Notes: generated from the sequence alone by a model not told the origin. A stretch of DNA of 64,000 nucleotides from Edwardsiella piscicida (GCF_001896205.1 NZ_MPNU01000001.1:1336427-1400426); one strand, 5' to 3'; positions 11,443 through 22,371 are shown, counted from the first letter of the stretch. Numbers and translations are program-made.

Positions 11443-12681
11443 ATGTTAAACACGCGGACCGTAGACGGCGTCACACGCTCCCCGGCGCGCCGGATTAAGA
11501 TCTCACTGATGGGGCCTGCCTTCATTGCCGCCATTGGCTATATCGATCCGGGTAACTTTGCCACCAATATCCAGGCCGGCGCCTCATACGGCTACACCCT
11601 GCTGTGGGTTGTGGTATGGGCTAACCTGATGGCGATGCTGATTCAGCTGCTGTCGGCCAAGCTGGGGATTGCGACGGGAAAGAACCTAGCAGAGCATATC
11701 CGCGATCGTTTCCCGCGCCCGGCGGTATGGGCCTATTGGGTACAGGCCGAGATCATCGCGATGGCCACGGATTTGGCGGAGTTTATCGGCGCCGCCATCG
11801 GCTTTAAGCTGCTGCTGGGCGTCAGCCTGCTGCAGGGGGCGGTACTGACCGGGATCGCGACGTTTCTGATCCTGGGGCTACAGCGCCGCGGCCAAAAGCC
11901 GCTGGAGCTGGTGATCGGGGCGCTGCTGCTGTTTGTCGCCGCCGCCTATATCGTCGAGCTGGTCTTTTCGCGGCCAAGCGTGGCCGGCCTGGCTAAGGGT
12001 ATGCTGCTGCCGGATCTGCCGACGCAGAATGCGGTGGTGCTGGCCGCCGGCGTCCTGGGGGCGACGATTATGCCGCACGTTATCTATCTGCACTCGTCGC
12101 TGACCCAAAAAGGCGGCCAAGGTAGCCGGGCGGAGCGCTATGCGTCAACCAAGCTGGACGTGGCGATAGCCATGACCATCGCCGGCTTCGTTAACTTGGC
12201 CATGATGGCGACAGCGGCGGCGGCCTTCCACTTTAACGGGCACAGCGGGATCAGTGAGCTGGATCAGGCGTACCTGACGCTGAAGCCGCTGCTCGGCGAG
12301 GCCGCCGCCACGATCTTTGGCCTGAGCCTGGTCGCGGCGGGTCTCTCATCGACGGTGGTGGGGACGCTGGCGGGGCAGGTCGTCATGCAGGGATTCGTCC
12401 ATTTCCACATTCCGCTGTGGCTGCGCCGCGCGGTGACCATGCTGCCGTCGTTTATCGTGATCCTGGCCGGCTTGGATGCCACCCGTATTCTGGTGCTCAG
12501 TCAGGTTTTACTGAGCTTCGGGATCGCCCTGGCGCTGCTGCCGCTGCTGGCCTTCACCGGTAACCGTGCGCTGATGGGGGATATGGTCAATAGCCGGCTG
12601 GTGCAGGCGCTGGGAAGGGTGATCGTCTTTCTGGTGGTCGGACTTAACCTGTACCTGCTGATCACCATGCTGGCCGGTTAA
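11443..12681 (+). CDS. mntH: Proton-dependent Mn2+/divalent metal transporter MntH
   Basis: Nramp-family inner-membrane importer of Mn2+ (and Fe2+), 412 aa as in E. coli. The metal-binding motif DPGN is at residues 35-38 and the second site, MPH, at 210-212. About eleven hydrophobic helices are visible. Promoter context suggests Fur repression. Its stop codon overlaps the stop codon of the convergent DUF2502-like gene by two bases. Confidence 0.98.
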   Translation: MLNTRTVDGVTRSPARRIKISLMGPAFIAAIGYIDPGNFATNIQAGASYGYTLLWVVVWANLMAMLIQLLSAKLGIATGKNLAEHIRDRFPRPAVWAYWVQAEIIAMATDLAEFIGAAIGFKLLLGVSLLQGAVLTGIATFLILGLQRRGQKPLELVIGALLLFVAAAYIVELVFSRPSVAGLAKGMLLPDLPTQNAVVLAAGVLGATIMPHVIYLHSSLTQKGGQGSRAERYASTKLDVAIAMTIAGFVNLAMMATAAAAFHFNGHSGISELDQAYLTLKPLLGEAAATIFGLSLVAAGLSSTVVGTLAGQVVMQGFVHFHIPLWLRRAVTMLPSFIVILAGLDATRILVLSQVLLSFGIALALLPLLAFTGNRALMGDMVNSRLVQALGRVIVFLVVGLNLYLLITMLAG

Positions 12682-12998
12682 TCGTCATCATCATCGTCAT
12701 CATCGTGATGGCGATGCCAGATCGGGCGACGCCCTTGGTCGTCCCGATCGCCGCGCCATTTCCGGTGGCGCAGCGCGTTCTCCGGCCAGTCATCCAATGG
12801 TTCCAGCGCTTTTTCCGACCAATCATTCAGCGGCTCTAGGGCATTTTCCGACCAGTCGTCCAGCGGCTCCAACGCCTCCTCCAGCGGATTATCGACGGAC
12901 AGTTTGACCCCCGGCAGCAGGTGCAGATCCGTGTCGGCCTGCAGGGGGGCACTGAGCAGCCACAGCGCCGCCAGCAATAGATAACCATGTTTTGCCAT
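12678..12998 (-). CDS. DUF2502 (YpeC)-like exported protein with internal repeats and poly-Asp tail
   Basis: 106-aa protein with a signal peptide ([21 protein letters not shown]). The mature start [13 protein letters not shown] resembles E. coli YpeC (ITLLPSIKLQIGD), and ypeC is also mntH's neighbour in E. coli. Three near-identical 11-residue repeats follow ([33 protein letters not shown]). The C-terminus is basic, then HRHH plus eight Asp. The ATG at 12998 follows GGAGAG. Function is unknown; a periplasmic location is inferred. The repeats and acidic His/Asp tail could bind metal ions, which is speculation supported only by composition and the mntH neighbour. Confidence 0.75.
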   Translation of the reverse strand: MAKHGYLLLAALWLLSAPLQADTDLHLLPGVKLSVDNPLEEALEPLDDWSENALEPLNDWSEKALEPLDDWPENALRHRKWRGDRDDQGRRPIWHRHHDDDDDDDD

Positions 12999-13016
12999 TT
13001 CTCTCTCCAGATACAT

Positions 13017-13372
13017 CGAGCCGCAGCGGGATATCGCCCAGTGTAGCGGTTTTGTTCCCCCGTCGGTGGGGCGCAGAGGCCGTCGATGCCTTTTTGAGAG
13101 TTATCCGTATGCCGGAGACGTCGCTAAATAGGTCCACCGCGTCGCCTGTGCTAGGCTGAGCGACGCGCGCGTGTGAGGTTGGGGGCCGGTGCTCGCAACG
13201 AAGGCGGCGGGTCAGACTGTGCCGCTAGGGGGATGAGGCGCAGGGATGAGTCCCCCGCCGTCGGATGATGGCATACTGCGCGATGATAGACATAGGCGCT
13301 CCGTCGGTGCGGCGGGGTGGCAGAGACGATCCCGCGCAGAGGCGGGCAGAAAGATAAGGGGAGTGACGGAAA
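13017..13372. other. Intergenic region between the DUF2502-like gene and glk
   Basis: About 355 bases without a convincing gene. It must hold the divergent promoters of the flanking genes, but no site could be assigned with confidence. Confidence 0.5.
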
Positions 13373-14338
13373 ATGAGCCGTTTTGCGTTGGTTGGCGATG
13401 TGGGCGGGACCAATGCCCGCCTGGCGCTGTGCTGTCTCGACACCGGGTGTCTCCAGGCGGTGCAGAGCTACCCGGGACAGCAGTTCGATAGCCTGGAGTC
13501 GGTCATCCGGACTTACCTGCAGGCGCAGGCGGTATCGGTGACGTCGGCCTGTATCGCGATCGCCTGCCCGATCACCGGCGATCGCGTGGCGATGACCAAT
13601 CACAGCTGGGCGTTTTCCATCAGCGCGATGCAGCGTTCGCTGGGGTTGGCGCACCTGTCGGTGATCAACGACTTTACCGCGGTCTCCATGGCGGTGCCGG
13701 TGCTCCCCGCGGAGAGTCTGCTGCAGCTGGGCGGCCAGACGGCGCAGCCTGATCGGCCTATCGCCATCTACGGCGCCGGTACCGGGCTGGGCGTCGCGCA
13801 CCTGATCCGGGCCGGAGATCGCTGGATCAGCCTGCCGGGTGAGGGGGGACACGTGGATTTCGCGACCGGTAGCGATGAAGAGGACGCGCTGCTGACGGCG
13901 CTGCGCGCCGACCTGGGGCGGGTCTCCGCCGAGCGGGTGCTCTCAGGCCCCGGTCTCGTCAATTTGTATCGCGCCGTCGCCCGGGTTGCGGGGCGGACGC
14001 CGCAGTCCCTGACGCCGCAGGAGGTCAGCGAGCGGGCGCTGGCCGACCGCTGTCCGGACTGTCGACGGGCGCTGTCGCTGTTCTGTGTGATGATGGGGCG
14101 CTTTGGTGGCAATCTGGCGCTGAATATGGGCACCTTTGGCGGGGTGTATATCGCCGGCGGGATCGTGCCGCGTTTTCTGGCGTTTTTCCGCGACTCCGGC
14201 TTTCGTCAGGCGTTCGAGGACAAGGGGCGCTTTAAGGCGTATCTCGCGCCGATCCCGGTCTTTCTGATCGTGCACGACAATCCCGGTCTGCTTGGCGCCG
14301 GCGCCTATCTGCGTCAGCAGCTGGGCACTCGTCTTTAA
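13373..14338 (+). CDS. glk: Glucokinase
   Basis: Phosphorylates free glucose to glucose-6-phosphate with ATP in the cytoplasm. 321 aa, the same length as E. coli Glk. The N-terminal phosphate-binding motif GDVGGTNAR is at 8-16; GAGTGLGVA and the sugar-binding GEGGHVDF follow. The ATG follows GGGGAGTGACGGAAA. Convergent with mysB. Confidence 0.97.
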   Translation: MSRFALVGDVGGTNARLALCCLDTGCLQAVQSYPGQQFDSLESVIRTYLQAQAVSVTSACIAIACPITGDRVAMTNHSWAFSISAMQRSLGLAHLSVINDFTAVSMAVPVLPAESLLQLGGQTAQPDRPIAIYGAGTGLGVAHLIRAGDRWISLPGEGGHVDFATGSDEEDALLTALRADLGRVSAERVLSGPGLVNLYRAVARVAGRTPQSLTPQEVSERALADRCPDCRRALSLFCVMMGRFGGNLALNMGTFGGVYIAGGIVPRFLAFFRDSGFRQAFEDKGRFKAYLAPIPVFLIVHDNPGLLGAGAYLRQQLGTRL

Positions 14339-14406
14339 CGCGCCATCGCCGCATCCCGCCGCGGGGTGCGGCACCAGGGCGGCGCGCTGTCGACGAGCGC
14401 CGCGGA

Positions 14407-14775
14407 TCAGTTCTGCTCATCCCACTCTGCGGCGGCGCTTTCGCCCTCTTCGCTGTCCAGCGGCGGCTGATACTGAAAGTCGTCGTCGTCCCACTGATAA
14501 AGGGTGCTCTCCTCCTGCCACTCCTCGGTGATTTCGCCGTCGTCATAGTCGTCGTCAAAAATCGCCTGCGCCGCGGCGCCAAAGAACAGCGCGACGCCGT
14601 CGCCCTCCTCCTGCGTATCCTGATGAAACTCGGCCATCCACAGGGTATCGCCGTCCTGCAGGATATATTTTTGCAGGTTAAGCTGACTGACCTGCGGGGT
14701 ATCGTCGTCATGCTCGGCTAAAAATGCCTCACGCGCGGCGTCGATAGCTTCATCCAGCGTTAGATACATATCCAT
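14407..14775 (-). CDS. mysB: Acidic protein MysB
   Basis: Small, very acidic 122-aa cytoplasmic protein. It matches E. coli MysB (124 aa) in the N-terminal TLDEAIDAAREAFLA, the NLQKYILQDGDTLW segment and the C-terminal PPLDSEEG...EWDE. E. coli mysB was found as a multicopy suppressor of a secretion mutant; its exact role is unclear. The Asp/Glu-rich 3' half contains runs such as DDDYDDGE and DDDDF. Start at 14775 (MDMYLTL) parallels E. coli MTMYATL. Confidence 0.93.
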   Translation of the reverse strand: MDMYLTLDEAIDAAREAFLAEHDDDTPQVSQLNLQKYILQDGDTLWMAEFHQDTQEEGDGVALFFGAAAQAIFDDDYDDGEITEEWQEESTLYQWDDDDFQYQPPLDSEEGESAAAEWDEQN

Positions 14776-15072
14776 GGTGTGCTCCTTCCGGTCGGGTAAA
14801 GAGGGGAGGGCCGTCGAGCGGGTGCCCGCGACGACGACGATCCTGATGATGTTTTATTGTTGACGGAATTCGCAGAGCTGCAAGGCGCGTGGCAAAAAAT
14901 TTACTCGGCGCGGGCTGACTAACCTATGGGGGGACAATGACATACGCCGTATTGGCTGCTATGGTCAGACGGGAGCGGTACGGCGGCAGGCCGTGCGCAC
15001 CGCATTTTTTAGTGAATAACGCGGCCTCCGGCGATCGGCCGGGGGGCGCTGCTTTAGATAAGGTTAACGCTG

Positions 15073-15414
15073 ATGCAAACCATGAAAGTGATTTTTCACG
15101 TCTCTGAGGCTGCCAACTGTCTGCACGCATTCAATAACGCCCGTAACCTGATGGCGATTCGCGATGGTCAGCCGACGGAAATTCATATTCTATTCAACGG
15201 CTCGGCCATCAGTACGCTGCTGGCGGACAGCGAGGAGTCGCCGCGCTGGGAGACGCTGCAGATGCAGGGGATCGTGCTGTTTGGCTGTGAGAATAGCATG
15301 CGGGCGAACGGGATCTCCGCCGATCAGCTCTTGATGGGGGTACAGACGGTGCCGGCGGGAATGCTGTCGCTGGTGGAGCATCAGCAGCAGGGTTTTCTGT
15401 ATATTAAACCCTAA
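15073..15414 (+). CDS. DsrE/DsrF-like family protein
   Basis: 113-aa cytoplasmic protein of the DsrE/F (YchN-like) fold. Family-like features are the opening beta strand MKVIFHV and the helix with NARNLMA. They continue with EIHILFNGSAI and a Cys in FGCENSMRANGIS. Members often act in sulfur transfer or trimeric complexes, but the substrate here cannot be told. The start is 15073; an ATG at 15082 (MKVIFHV) is also possible. Monocistronic by context, followed by a stable hairpin (15424-15445). Confidence 0.8.
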   Translation: MQTMKVIFHVSEAANCLHAFNNARNLMAIRDGQPTEIHILFNGSAISTLLADSEESPRWETLQMQGIVLFGCENSMRANGISADQLLMGVQTVPAGMLSLVEHQQQGFLYIKP

Positions 15415-15867
15415 GCACGATCCGCAGGCGGAGCCTTCCGCCTGCGCTAAATGAGAAATCCTTTCATACTGTCTCAAATTAACGACAATCCAATTTGTTC
15501 CTCTGTCGCAAATTAACGACAATTCAGGCGATCGTCCGAAAAATATTTTATGGATAAAAAAACGCTTTCTGGAAACTTATTATGCTGCACTCTATTCAGG
15601 TGTGCATTTTTAAATCTACAGCGCAAATAGTTTAGCCGCTAAATGGTTAAAAGTGGACAGAAGTATTAGCAGTGGAACTATTTTAATTTATTGTTTTTTA
15701 TGTAAAATTGTTCAGCGTTTCATGCGTGTGGCTGGATGCGCCGGGCCGATGGCCCCGGGAGTATTATCCGCTTGTTGTCTGTAGGGTAACTAATCCATTA
15801 CTATAGCCGCAGCAAGTAACTTAATTACCATGTTTTTAGGTTTGGTTGAGCACCATCAGGGGGGTAT
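15415..15867. other. Intergenic region upstream of opgG
   Basis: About 450 bases. It contains a hairpin (GCAGGCGGA/TCCGCCTGC, 15424-15445) after the DsrE gene, the two dyad repeats listed separately, then an AT-rich stretch (15540-15720) likely to include the opgG promoter. No open reading frame is convincing. Confidence 0.6.
15469..15526. repeat. Two direct copies of a 24-bp dyad element
   Basis: Copies at 15469-15492 and 15503-15526 differ at two positions and are 34 bases apart. The second contains the perfect dyad TGTCG-N8-CGACA with core CAAATTAA; the first has TGTCT-N8-CGACA. This is the organisation of a paired protein-binding site: either a regulator operator or transposase-binding end repeats. 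Confidence 0.8.
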
Positions 15868-17436
15868 GTGCTTACACGTTTAATCTCCATCCGGCCGACA
15901 TCGCGCTCTGTTTCCGGGCTGGCTGTATCAATGTTAATGATGTTTGCCAGCGCGCAGGCGTGGGCATTTTCATTGGATGACGTTGCCGCACAGGCACAGA
16001 AGCTGGCGGAGCAGTCTTATAAGGCACCCAAAAGCAATCTGCCGTCCGAGTTTCGCAATATGAAGTTTGCTGATTATCAGCAGATTCAGTTCAACAACGA
16101 CAAACTGTACTGGACAGGGCAGAAGAACCCGTTCCGCCTGGCCTTTTACCACCAGGGGATGTACTTCGACACGCCGGTGAAGATCAATGAGGTAACGGCG
16201 ACGTCGGTGAAGGAGATCAAGTACAACCCGGATTACTTCAACTTTGGCTCCGTTAAGCATGACAAGGATGCGGTGAAGGATCTGGGGTTCGCCGGGTTTA
16301 AGGTGCTTTACCCGATCAATAAGGCGGGTAAAGACGACGAGATCATGAGCATGCTCGGCGCCAGCTACTTCCGCGTGATCGGTAAAGGGCAGGTTTATGG
16401 CCTGTCTGCCCGCGGCCTGGCGATTGATACCGCGCTGCCCTCTGGCGAAGAGTTCCCGCGTTTCCGCGAGTTTTGGATCGAGCGTCCGAAGCCGCAGGAT
16501 AAGCACCTGGTGATTTTTGCCCTGCTGGACTCACCGCGTGCGACCGGCGCCTACCGCTTTATCCTGCGCCCGGGGACGGATACCGTGGTGGATGTGCAGG
16601 CCCGCGTCTTCCTGCGCGATAAGGTGGGGGTGCTGGGCATCGCTCCGCTGACCAGCATGTACCTGTTCGGCGCCAATCAGCCGTCGCCGACGGTGAACTA
16701 CCGTCCGCAGCTGCATGACTCCGAGGGGCTGTCGATCGCCTCCGGCAACGGCGAATGGATCTGGCGTCCGCTGAATAACCCGAAACACCTCTCTGTCAGC
16801 ACCTTCAGCGTCGACGACCTGAAAGGCTTCGGCCTGCTGCAGCGTACCCGCGACTTCAGCGCCTATCAGGATCTGGATGACCGCTACGATCTGCGTCCGG
16901 GCGCCTGGATTGAGCCGCGCGGTAACTGGGGTAAAGGTAAGGTTGAGCTGGTTGAGATCCCGACCGCCGATGAAACCAACGACAATATCGTCGCCTTCTG
17001 GATCCCGGACAGCCTGCCGCCGATCGGGAAGCCGCTGGACGTGGCTTACCGCCTGATCTTTACCCGCGACGAGGCCAAGCTGCATAACCCCGATCTGGCC
17101 TGGGTGAAAAGCACCCTGCGCTCCGCCGGTGACGTGAAGCAGTCCAACCTGATCCGCGAAGCGGACGGCAGCACCGCGCTGCTGGTGGACTTTGTTGGCC
17201 CGGTACTGAAAGGGCTGGAGCCGGATGCGCCGGTAACGACGCAGGTGACCACCGACGACAATACCAAGCTGCTGGAGAACAGTCTGCACTATAATCCAGT
17301 GACCAAGGGATGGCGTCTGACGCTGCGCTTCAAGGTTAACGATCCGAAGAAGCCGGTGGAAATGCGCGCTTATCTGATCAAGGACGGTAAGCCGCTGAGT
17401 GAAACCTGGAGCTATCAGTTACCTGCCAATGAATAA
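15868..17436 (+). CDS. opgG: Glucan biosynthesis protein G (OpgG/MdoG)
   Basis: Periplasmic protein needed for making osmoregulated periplasmic glucans, probably for branching or release of the glucan chain. 522 aa with a signal peptide cleaved after AQAWA (A33). The body matches E. coli OpgG along its length ([44 protein letters not shown], ending [12 protein letters not shown]). The start is a GTG after AGGGGGG; the N-terminus is about 11 residues longer than in E. coli. It overlaps opgH by 8 bases (ATGAATAA), so the two are translationally coupled. Confidence 0.97.
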   Translation: MLTRLISIRPTSRSVSGLAVSMLMMFASAQAWAFSLDDVAAQAQKLAEQSYKAPKSNLPSEFRNMKFADYQQIQFNNDKLYWTGQKNPFRLAFYHQGMYFDTPVKINEVTATSVKEIKYNPDYFNFGSVKHDKDAVKDLGFAGFKVLYPINKAGKDDEIMSMLGASYFRVIGKGQVYGLSARGLAIDTALPSGEEFPRFREFWIERPKPQDKHLVIFALLDSPRATGAYRFILRPGTDTVVDVQARVFLRDKVGVLGIAPLTSMYLFGANQPSPTVNYRPQLHDSEGLSIASGNGEWIWRPLNNPKHLSVSTFSVDDLKGFGLLQRTRDFSAYQDLDDRYDLRPGAWIEPRGNWGKGKVELVEIPTADETNDNIVAFWIPDSLPPIGKPLDVAYRLIFTRDEAKLHNPDLAWVKSTLRSAGDVKQSNLIREADGSTALLVDFVGPVLKGLEPDAPVTTQVTTDDNTKLLENSLHYNPVTKGWRLTLRFKVNDPKKPVEMRAYLIKDGKPLSETWSYQLPANE

Positions 17437-19990
17437 ATCTCAGGAAAATGCCAACGCCTATCTACAGGCGTTGGCGCCGGGCGCGGAGCAACGGGCCGCG
17501 CTCGATCAGCACCTTTCCCATCAGCCGCGCTCCGTGGAGGATGTTCATCTATCGCTCGCCGGTGCGGGCGCCGATGCCGGCGAAGGCGCCGACGCGGCGC
17601 TGCGCTCCGTGGCCGCCCGCCTCGATTTGGGCTGGCGCGAGGGGGAGCATAAGCGAGCGGCGCTGGTGCAGGATCAGGCGGGTCATACCGCCATCAAGGC
17701 CATGCCGACGATCCGCCGTACCTCCATGTTCCCGGAGATCTGGCGCACCAACCCGTTCGTCCGTCTGTGGGAGCGACTGCTGGGGCGTACGCCGCCGCCC
17801 AAGCATACGTTTCAGAGCCATCAGGAGGCCGAGGCCGACAAGCGCTGGCGCCGGATGGGATCTCTGCGTCGCTGGGTGCTGCTGCTGCTGACCTTTGGAC
17901 AAACGGCAATCGCCACCTGGTATATGAAGACCATCCTGCCCTATCAGGGGTGGAATATGGTCGATCCGATGTCGATTTTCCACGGTAAGCCGCTGATGCA
18001 GTACACGCTGGAGCTGCTGCCCTATGCGCTGCAGTTCGGCATACTGATCCTGTTCGCCATTCTGTTCTGCTGGGTTTCCGCCGGCTTCTGGACGGCGCTG
18101 ATGGGCTTTTTGCAGCTGCTGATCGGGCGAGATAAATACAGTATCTCCGCCAGTACCGTCGGCGATGAGCCGATCGATCCGGCGCATCGGACCGCGCTGA
18201 TCATGCCTATCTGCAACGAAGACGTCTCGCGGGTGTTCGCCGGGCTGCGCGCCACCTATGAATCCGTGGTGGCGACCGGCCAGCTGGCGCACTTTGACGT
18301 CTTTATCCTGAGCGATAGCAGCGATCCGGACATTTGCGTGGCCGAGCAGAAGGCCTGGATGGAGCTGTGCCAAGAGGTCGACGGCGCGGGGCATATCTTC
18401 TACCGCCGCCGCCGCCGCCGCGTGAAGCGTAAGTCCGGCAACATCGACGACTTTTGCCGTCGCTGGGGCGGAAACTACAGCTACATGGTGATCCTGGACG
18501 CCGACAGCGTGATGAGCGGTGAGTGCCTGACCGGACTGGTTCGCCTGATGGAGGCCAACCCGACCGCCGGTATCATCCAGACCGCGCCGAAGGCCACCGG
18601 TATGGATACGCTGTATGCGCGTATTCAGCAGTTTGCTACCCGCGTATACGGTCCGCTGTTTACCGCCGGTCTGCACTTCTGGCAGCTGGGGGAGTCCCAC
18701 TACTGGGGGCACAACGCGATTATCCGCGTGAAGCCGTTTATCGAACACTGCGCCCTGGCGCCGCTGCCCGGCAGCGGAACGTTTGCCGGCTCGATCCTCT
18801 CCCATGACTTCGTCGAGGCGGCGCTGATGCGTCGCGCCGGCTGGGGCGTCTGGATAGCCTACGATCTGCCTGGCTCCTATGAGGAGCTGCCGCCCAACCT
18901 GCTGGATGAGCTGAAGCGCGACCGCCGCTGGTGTCAGGGCAACCTGATGAACTTCAGGCTGTTTTTCGTCAAGGGTATGCACCCCGTGCACCGCGCGGTG
19001 TTCCTGACCGGGGTGATGTCTTACCTGTCGGCGCCGCTGTGGTTCCTGTTCCTGATGCTGTCGACTGCGCTGCAGGTGGTGCACACGCTGATGGAGCCGC
19101 AGTATTTCCTGCAGCCGCGTCAGCTGTTCCCCGTCTGGCCGCAGTGGCGTCCAGAGCTGGCTATCGCCCTGTTCTCGACGACCCTGGTGCTGCTGTTCCT
19201 GCCCAAGCTGCTGAGCGTGGTGCTGATCTGGGCCAAGGGGTCGCGTCAGTTCGGCGGGCCGCTGCGTCTGCTGGCCTCAATGCTGCTGGAGATGCTGTTC
19301 TCGGTGCTGCTGGCGCCGGTGCGGATGATCTTCCACACCGTCTTTGTGGTCAGCGCGTTCCTTGGTTGGTCGATCACCTGGCAGTCGCCGCAGCGTGACG
19401 ACGACGCCACGCCCTGGAGCGAGGCTTTCCGTCGCCACGGATCGCAGATGCTGCTGGGGCTGGTCTGGGCCGGGGGCATGGCGGTGCTGGATCTGCGCTT
19501 CTTATGGTGGCTGTCGCCCATCGTGGTGTCGCTGATCCTGTCGCCGTTCGTCTCGGTGATCACCAGCCGTCGTACCCTGGGGCTGCAGTGCAAACGCGCC
19601 AAGCTGTTCCTGATCCCCGAGGAGTATCAGCCGCCGGTCGAGATGGCCGCCACCGAACGCTATGTGGCACTGAACCATCAGCGTCTGCTTGACGATGGCT
19701 TTATGCACGCCCTGCTGGATCCGCTGTATAACGCGCTGGCCTGCGGTATGGCCACGGCGCGTCACCGCAATCATCCGCTGATTGCCCGCGACAGGGACGC
19801 TCGGGTGGCCCATGCGCTGGCCGAGTCGCCGCGAACCCTGGGCAAGGCGGAGCGTCTGACGCTATTGAGTGACCCGGTGGTGATGGCGCGTCTGCATCAG
19901 GCGCTGTGGGCCGATCCGGAGCGCTACAGTCAGTGGCATACGGCCTACCGTCAGCTGGCGCCGGCCTACCGTCTGTCGACCTCCGCGTGA
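17429..19990 (+). CDS. opgH: Glucan glucosyltransferase OpgH/MdoH
   Basis: Inner-membrane glucosyltransferase that builds the linear beta-1,2-glucan backbone from UDP-glucose. 853 aa. After a variable N-terminal cytoplasmic region (1-135) come transmembrane helices, the GT2 catalytic domain ([17 protein letters not shown], the RRW region) and a C-terminal block of helices. The basic [10 protein letters not shown] segment is conserved with E. coli. In E. coli OpgH also inhibits FtsZ when UDP-glucose is high; the divergent N-terminus here makes that uncertain. The ATG at 17429 overlaps the opgG stop, and a terminator follows. Confidence 0.97.
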   Translation: MNKSQENANAYLQALAPGAEQRAALDQHLSHQPRSVEDVHLSLAGAGADAGEGADAALRSVAARLDLGWREGEHKRAALVQDQAGHTAIKAMPTIRRTSMFPEIWRTNPFVRLWERLLGRTPPPKHTFQSHQEAEADKRWRRMGSLRRWVLLLLTFGQTAIATWYMKTILPYQGWNMVDPMSIFHGKPLMQYTLELLPYALQFGILILFAILFCWVSAGFWTALMGFLQLLIGRDKYSISASTVGDEPIDPAHRTALIMPICNEDVSRVFAGLRATYESVVATGQLAHFDVFILSDSSDPDICVAEQKAWMELCQEVDGAGHIFYRRRRRRVKRKSGNIDDFCRRWGGNYSYMVILDADSVMSGECLTGLVRLMEANPTAGIIQTAPKATGMDTLYARIQQFATRVYGPLFTAGLHFWQLGESHYWGHNAIIRVKPFIEHCALAPLPGSGTFAGSILSHDFVEAALMRRAGWGVWIAYDLPGSYEELPPNLLDELKRDRRWCQGNLMNFRLFFVKGMHPVHRAVFLTGVMSYLSAPLWFLFLMLSTALQVVHTLMEPQYFLQPRQLFPVWPQWRPELAIALFSTTLVLLFLPKLLSVVLIWAKGSRQFGGPLRLLASMLLEMLFSVLLAPVRMIFHTVFVVSAFLGWSITWQSPQRDDDATPWSEAFRRHGSQMLLGLVWAGGMAVLDLRFLWWLSPIVVSLILSPFVSVITSRRTLGLQCKRAKLFLIPEEYQPPVEMAATERYVALNHQRLLDDGFMHALLDPLYNALACGMATARHRNHPLIARDRDARVAHALAESPRTLGKAERLTLLSDPVVMARLHQALWADPERYSQWHTAYRQLAPAYRLSTSA

Positions 19991-20038
19991 CGGCGCCGGA
20001 ATTCAGCCCCATGCGTGTGCGGGGCTGAACCGATAAGC

Positions 20039-20077
20039 TAACCCCCTGTGAGCGCTATGCTGGCAGGGGGTTTTTCT
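20039..20077 (+). terminator. Rho-independent terminator after opgH
   Basis: AACCCCCTG, 15-base loop, CAGGGGGTTTTT. Strong stem with a T run. Confidence 0.75.
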
Positions 20078-20534
20078 ATGGTGCGTGATGCTGAATGGCG
20101 TCTCAGAAAATGCCGCGCTAGCTCTCCGGCGACGTCGCTGACGGTAGTATCGTGGGCGTACGCCGAGAGGCATCGGCGGCCTTATCCCGCGGATGTTGAA
20201 TAGGCCTTGCCGTGAGGGCGGAATGGGGTGCGATCCGCACCCGCTGAACACACGCTGCGTGAGCGCCCGGTGCTGACGAGCGGCCTTGAATAGCCGATAG
20301 CGGCGCAGGGGAGCGAGACGGGAGCGGGCGAGCTATACCGCCGAGGTGCCCAGCGGCGGCGGAGCGCTCAATAGATACATCTGCGTTATTTGGATTTTAC
20401 CGCCCATACTCGCCGGGGCGCCGCTGGCCGATGCACACCGCGATAGTGGCCGGCGAGGGAGTGCGGCCACGGCGTTTTCTGGATGCAGCGCTTCGCACGT
20501 GAGACGGCGGCGCGCATGGCGGCGGCCGCTGAAC
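20078..20534. other. Non-coding stretch between opgH and ygeA
   Basis: About 450 bases between convergent genes. Short reading frames here have no start signal or recognisable motif. I see no gene or repeat. Confidence 0.45.
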
Positions 20535-21230
20535 TTAACGGGCGAGAATGTACTCCGCCGCGGCGTGCGCGTGGATCGCCGTGGTGTCAAAGACCGGCAC
20601 CGTGGCGTCCTGTGGACCGACCAAGAGGCCGATTTCGGTACAGCCGAAAATAATGCCCTGCGCGCCCTGCTGCTCCAGGCTGCTGATAATGCGCCGATAC
20701 TCCTGGCGCGACGCATCGAGAATGCGCCCCAGGCACAGCTCCTCATAGATAATCCGGTGTACGCTGTTGCGATCCGCTGCTGCCGGCGTCACCACGTCAA
20801 TGCCAAACTTATCCTGTAGCCGCCCGCGATAAAAATCCTGCTCCATGGTAAAACGCGTGCCCAATAGCCCGACGCGGCGGATATGCTGCCGCTGCACTTG
20901 TCGCGCCGTCGCGTCGGCGATATGGATCAGCGGCAGGCCGCTGGCCTGTGCTACCTGCTCAGCCACCTTATGCATGGTGTTGGTGCAGATAGCGATCGCT
21001 TCGGCACCCGCCGCGCGCAGCGATGTCGCCGCCTGTGCCAGAATGTGCCCGGCGCCTTGCCAATCGCCGCGATGCTGCAGTTGCTCGATTTCATGGAAAT
21101 CTACGCTGTACAGAACGATTTTTGCCGAGTGTAAACCGCCCATCTGCGCTTTCACGTGTTCGTTGATCATCCGGTAATAGGGAATCGTGGATTCCCAGCT
21201 CATCCCGCCCAACAGTCCCAGTACTTTCAT
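20535..21230 (-). CDS. ygeA: Broad-specificity amino acid racemase YgeA
   Basis: PLP-independent racemase of the aspartate/glutamate racemase superfamily. The 231 aa match E. coli YgeA closely (GLLGGMSWESTIPYYR, SVDFHEIE, TMEQDFYRGRL). The two catalytic cysteines are present: C82 in ICTNTMHKVA and C197 in IFGCTEIGLL. Expected role is interconversion of L- and D-amino acids in the cytoplasm. It stands alone between long intergenic spaces. Confidence 0.93.
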   Translation of the reverse strand: MKVLGLLGGMSWESTIPYYRMINEHVKAQMGGLHSAKIVLYSVDFHEIEQLQHRGDWQGAGHILAQAATSLRAAGAEAIAICTNTMHKVAEQVAQASGLPLIHIADATARQVQRQHIRRVGLLGTRFTMEQDFYRGRLQDKFGIDVVTPAAADRNSVHRIIYEELCLGRILDASRQEYRRIISSLEQQGAQGIIFGCTEIGLLVGPQDATVPVFDTTAIHAHAAAEYILAR

Positions 21231-21493
21231 ATTTCTCCATTTCTCCAGGGATCAACGCCATATACGAATGACATTACCTGAGCTATCACGGATTAACAAC
21301 GGGTTACTTTATCGCCGACGCGTTAGTCGATACCGCATGAGCGGCGCTGACATCCGTTCAGTATTGCCGCCGATCGCCCGACGTTTTCGATGAGCCTCTC
21401 GTCCCCGGTTAACGCCGTGCCCGACGCCTATTGAGGCGCCGTCGTGCGTCAGCTCGGCGGGCGCATAGGCTTTGGCACCGCGCCGCGGCAGGC

Positions 21494-22285
21494 TCAGGGC
21501 GCGCGGTAGCGGAGAGTCTGGCGCAGCAGATAGCGGGTGCTCAGCGTTCTCTCCTCGCCCTGGACCACGGCGTGCACCTGCTCCTGTTTGGCTATCAGGC
21601 GGCAGTTCCCGGCGCTGTCCCAGCGCTGGCAGGTCATCAGGTAGGTGATGAAGGGGGTTTGCGTCAGCCCGCCCAGATCGCGGCCATCGGCGGTAAAGCG
21701 CGAGCTTGAGAGGCCGTTGTGGCGGATAACCAGACGCAGTCGGCCGTCAGGGCGGTAGAAGTAGAGCCCGTAGCCCGGCGACTGCCCCAGGGAAAGGTAG
21801 AAGCGCACCCGGCCATCCGGGGTATAAACATAGTATTGGCGGGTGATGCCCAGGGTGCCGTTACCCGCTTCTACCTGGGTCGCTTTGGTGATCCGCCCGG
21901 CGGCATCGCGCTTATAGACGCAGACCTGCTGGCTGAGGGACTGCGTTTTCCCCATCTGCAGAGCAACCACGCTGCGGCTGATCCAGCCGCCCCAGCCATC
22001 GCGATCCAGCTGGCTTTGCCACAGCGGATTGGGGCCATAGCCTTGCCAGGCGGCGCTGATTTGCCCGTGCTCGTCGAAGGTAATCCGCAGATCGCGCTCC
22101 AGACCCCCCTCGGACTGGATGACCTCCTGCTGCACGTCGCGCACGGTGCCGAGCAGATCGCCCTCTAGCAGGATAATGTTATTGGAGCGGACCCGTGCCT
22201 CTGCTCGCGGGTCTGGCGTCGCGGCCAAGATCTGCGGCGGCAGTAGCAGGATGCCGACGCATAGCAGGGCGGAGCAATGATTCAT
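21494..22285 (-). CDS. YnfC/UPF0257-like exported protein
   Basis: 263 aa with a signal peptide (MNHCSALLCVGILLLPPQILAA). The body is mostly beta-strand with repeated 'DEHGQI / RDAAGRI / TPDGRV / RPDGRL / DSAGNC' turns. The end (TCQRWDSAGNCRLIAKQE...LRQTLRY) resembles the end of E. coli lipoprotein YnfC (SCEYDSHANPVDCQLI...IKNTIDY). YnfC has a lipobox; I see no lipobox Cys after the hydrophobic core here, so a soluble periplasmic protein is more likely. Function unknown. Confidence 0.6.
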   Translation of the reverse strand: MNHCSALLCVGILLLPPQILAATPDPRAEARVRSNNIILLEGDLLGTVRDVQQEVIQSEGGLERDLRITFDEHGQISAAWQGYGPNPLWQSQLDRDGWGGWISRSVVALQMGKTQSLSQQVCVYKRDAAGRITKATQVEAGNGTLGITRQYYVYTPDGRVRFYLSLGQSPGYGLYFYRPDGRLRLVIRHNGLSSSRFTADGRDLGGLTQTPFITYLMTCQRWDSAGNCRLIAKQEQVHAVVQGEERTLSTRYLLRQTLRYRAP

Positions 22286-22371
22286 GGGGACTCCAGGGTT
22301 GACCCGGCGGCAAACGTAAGTGAATAGAAAGAGCGTAACACCGGCGGGAGAAAAGTGTTACGCCCACGGCG

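Noticed and set aside
15868-17436. In-frame fusion or truncation of opgG suspected from its longer N-terminus
   Set aside because: The extra residues simply extend the signal peptide; the rest aligns end to end with the family.
17549-19084. 511-codon minus-strand frame across opgH
   Set aside because: Lies wholly inside opgH; His/Gln/Arg-rich, no start signal or motif.
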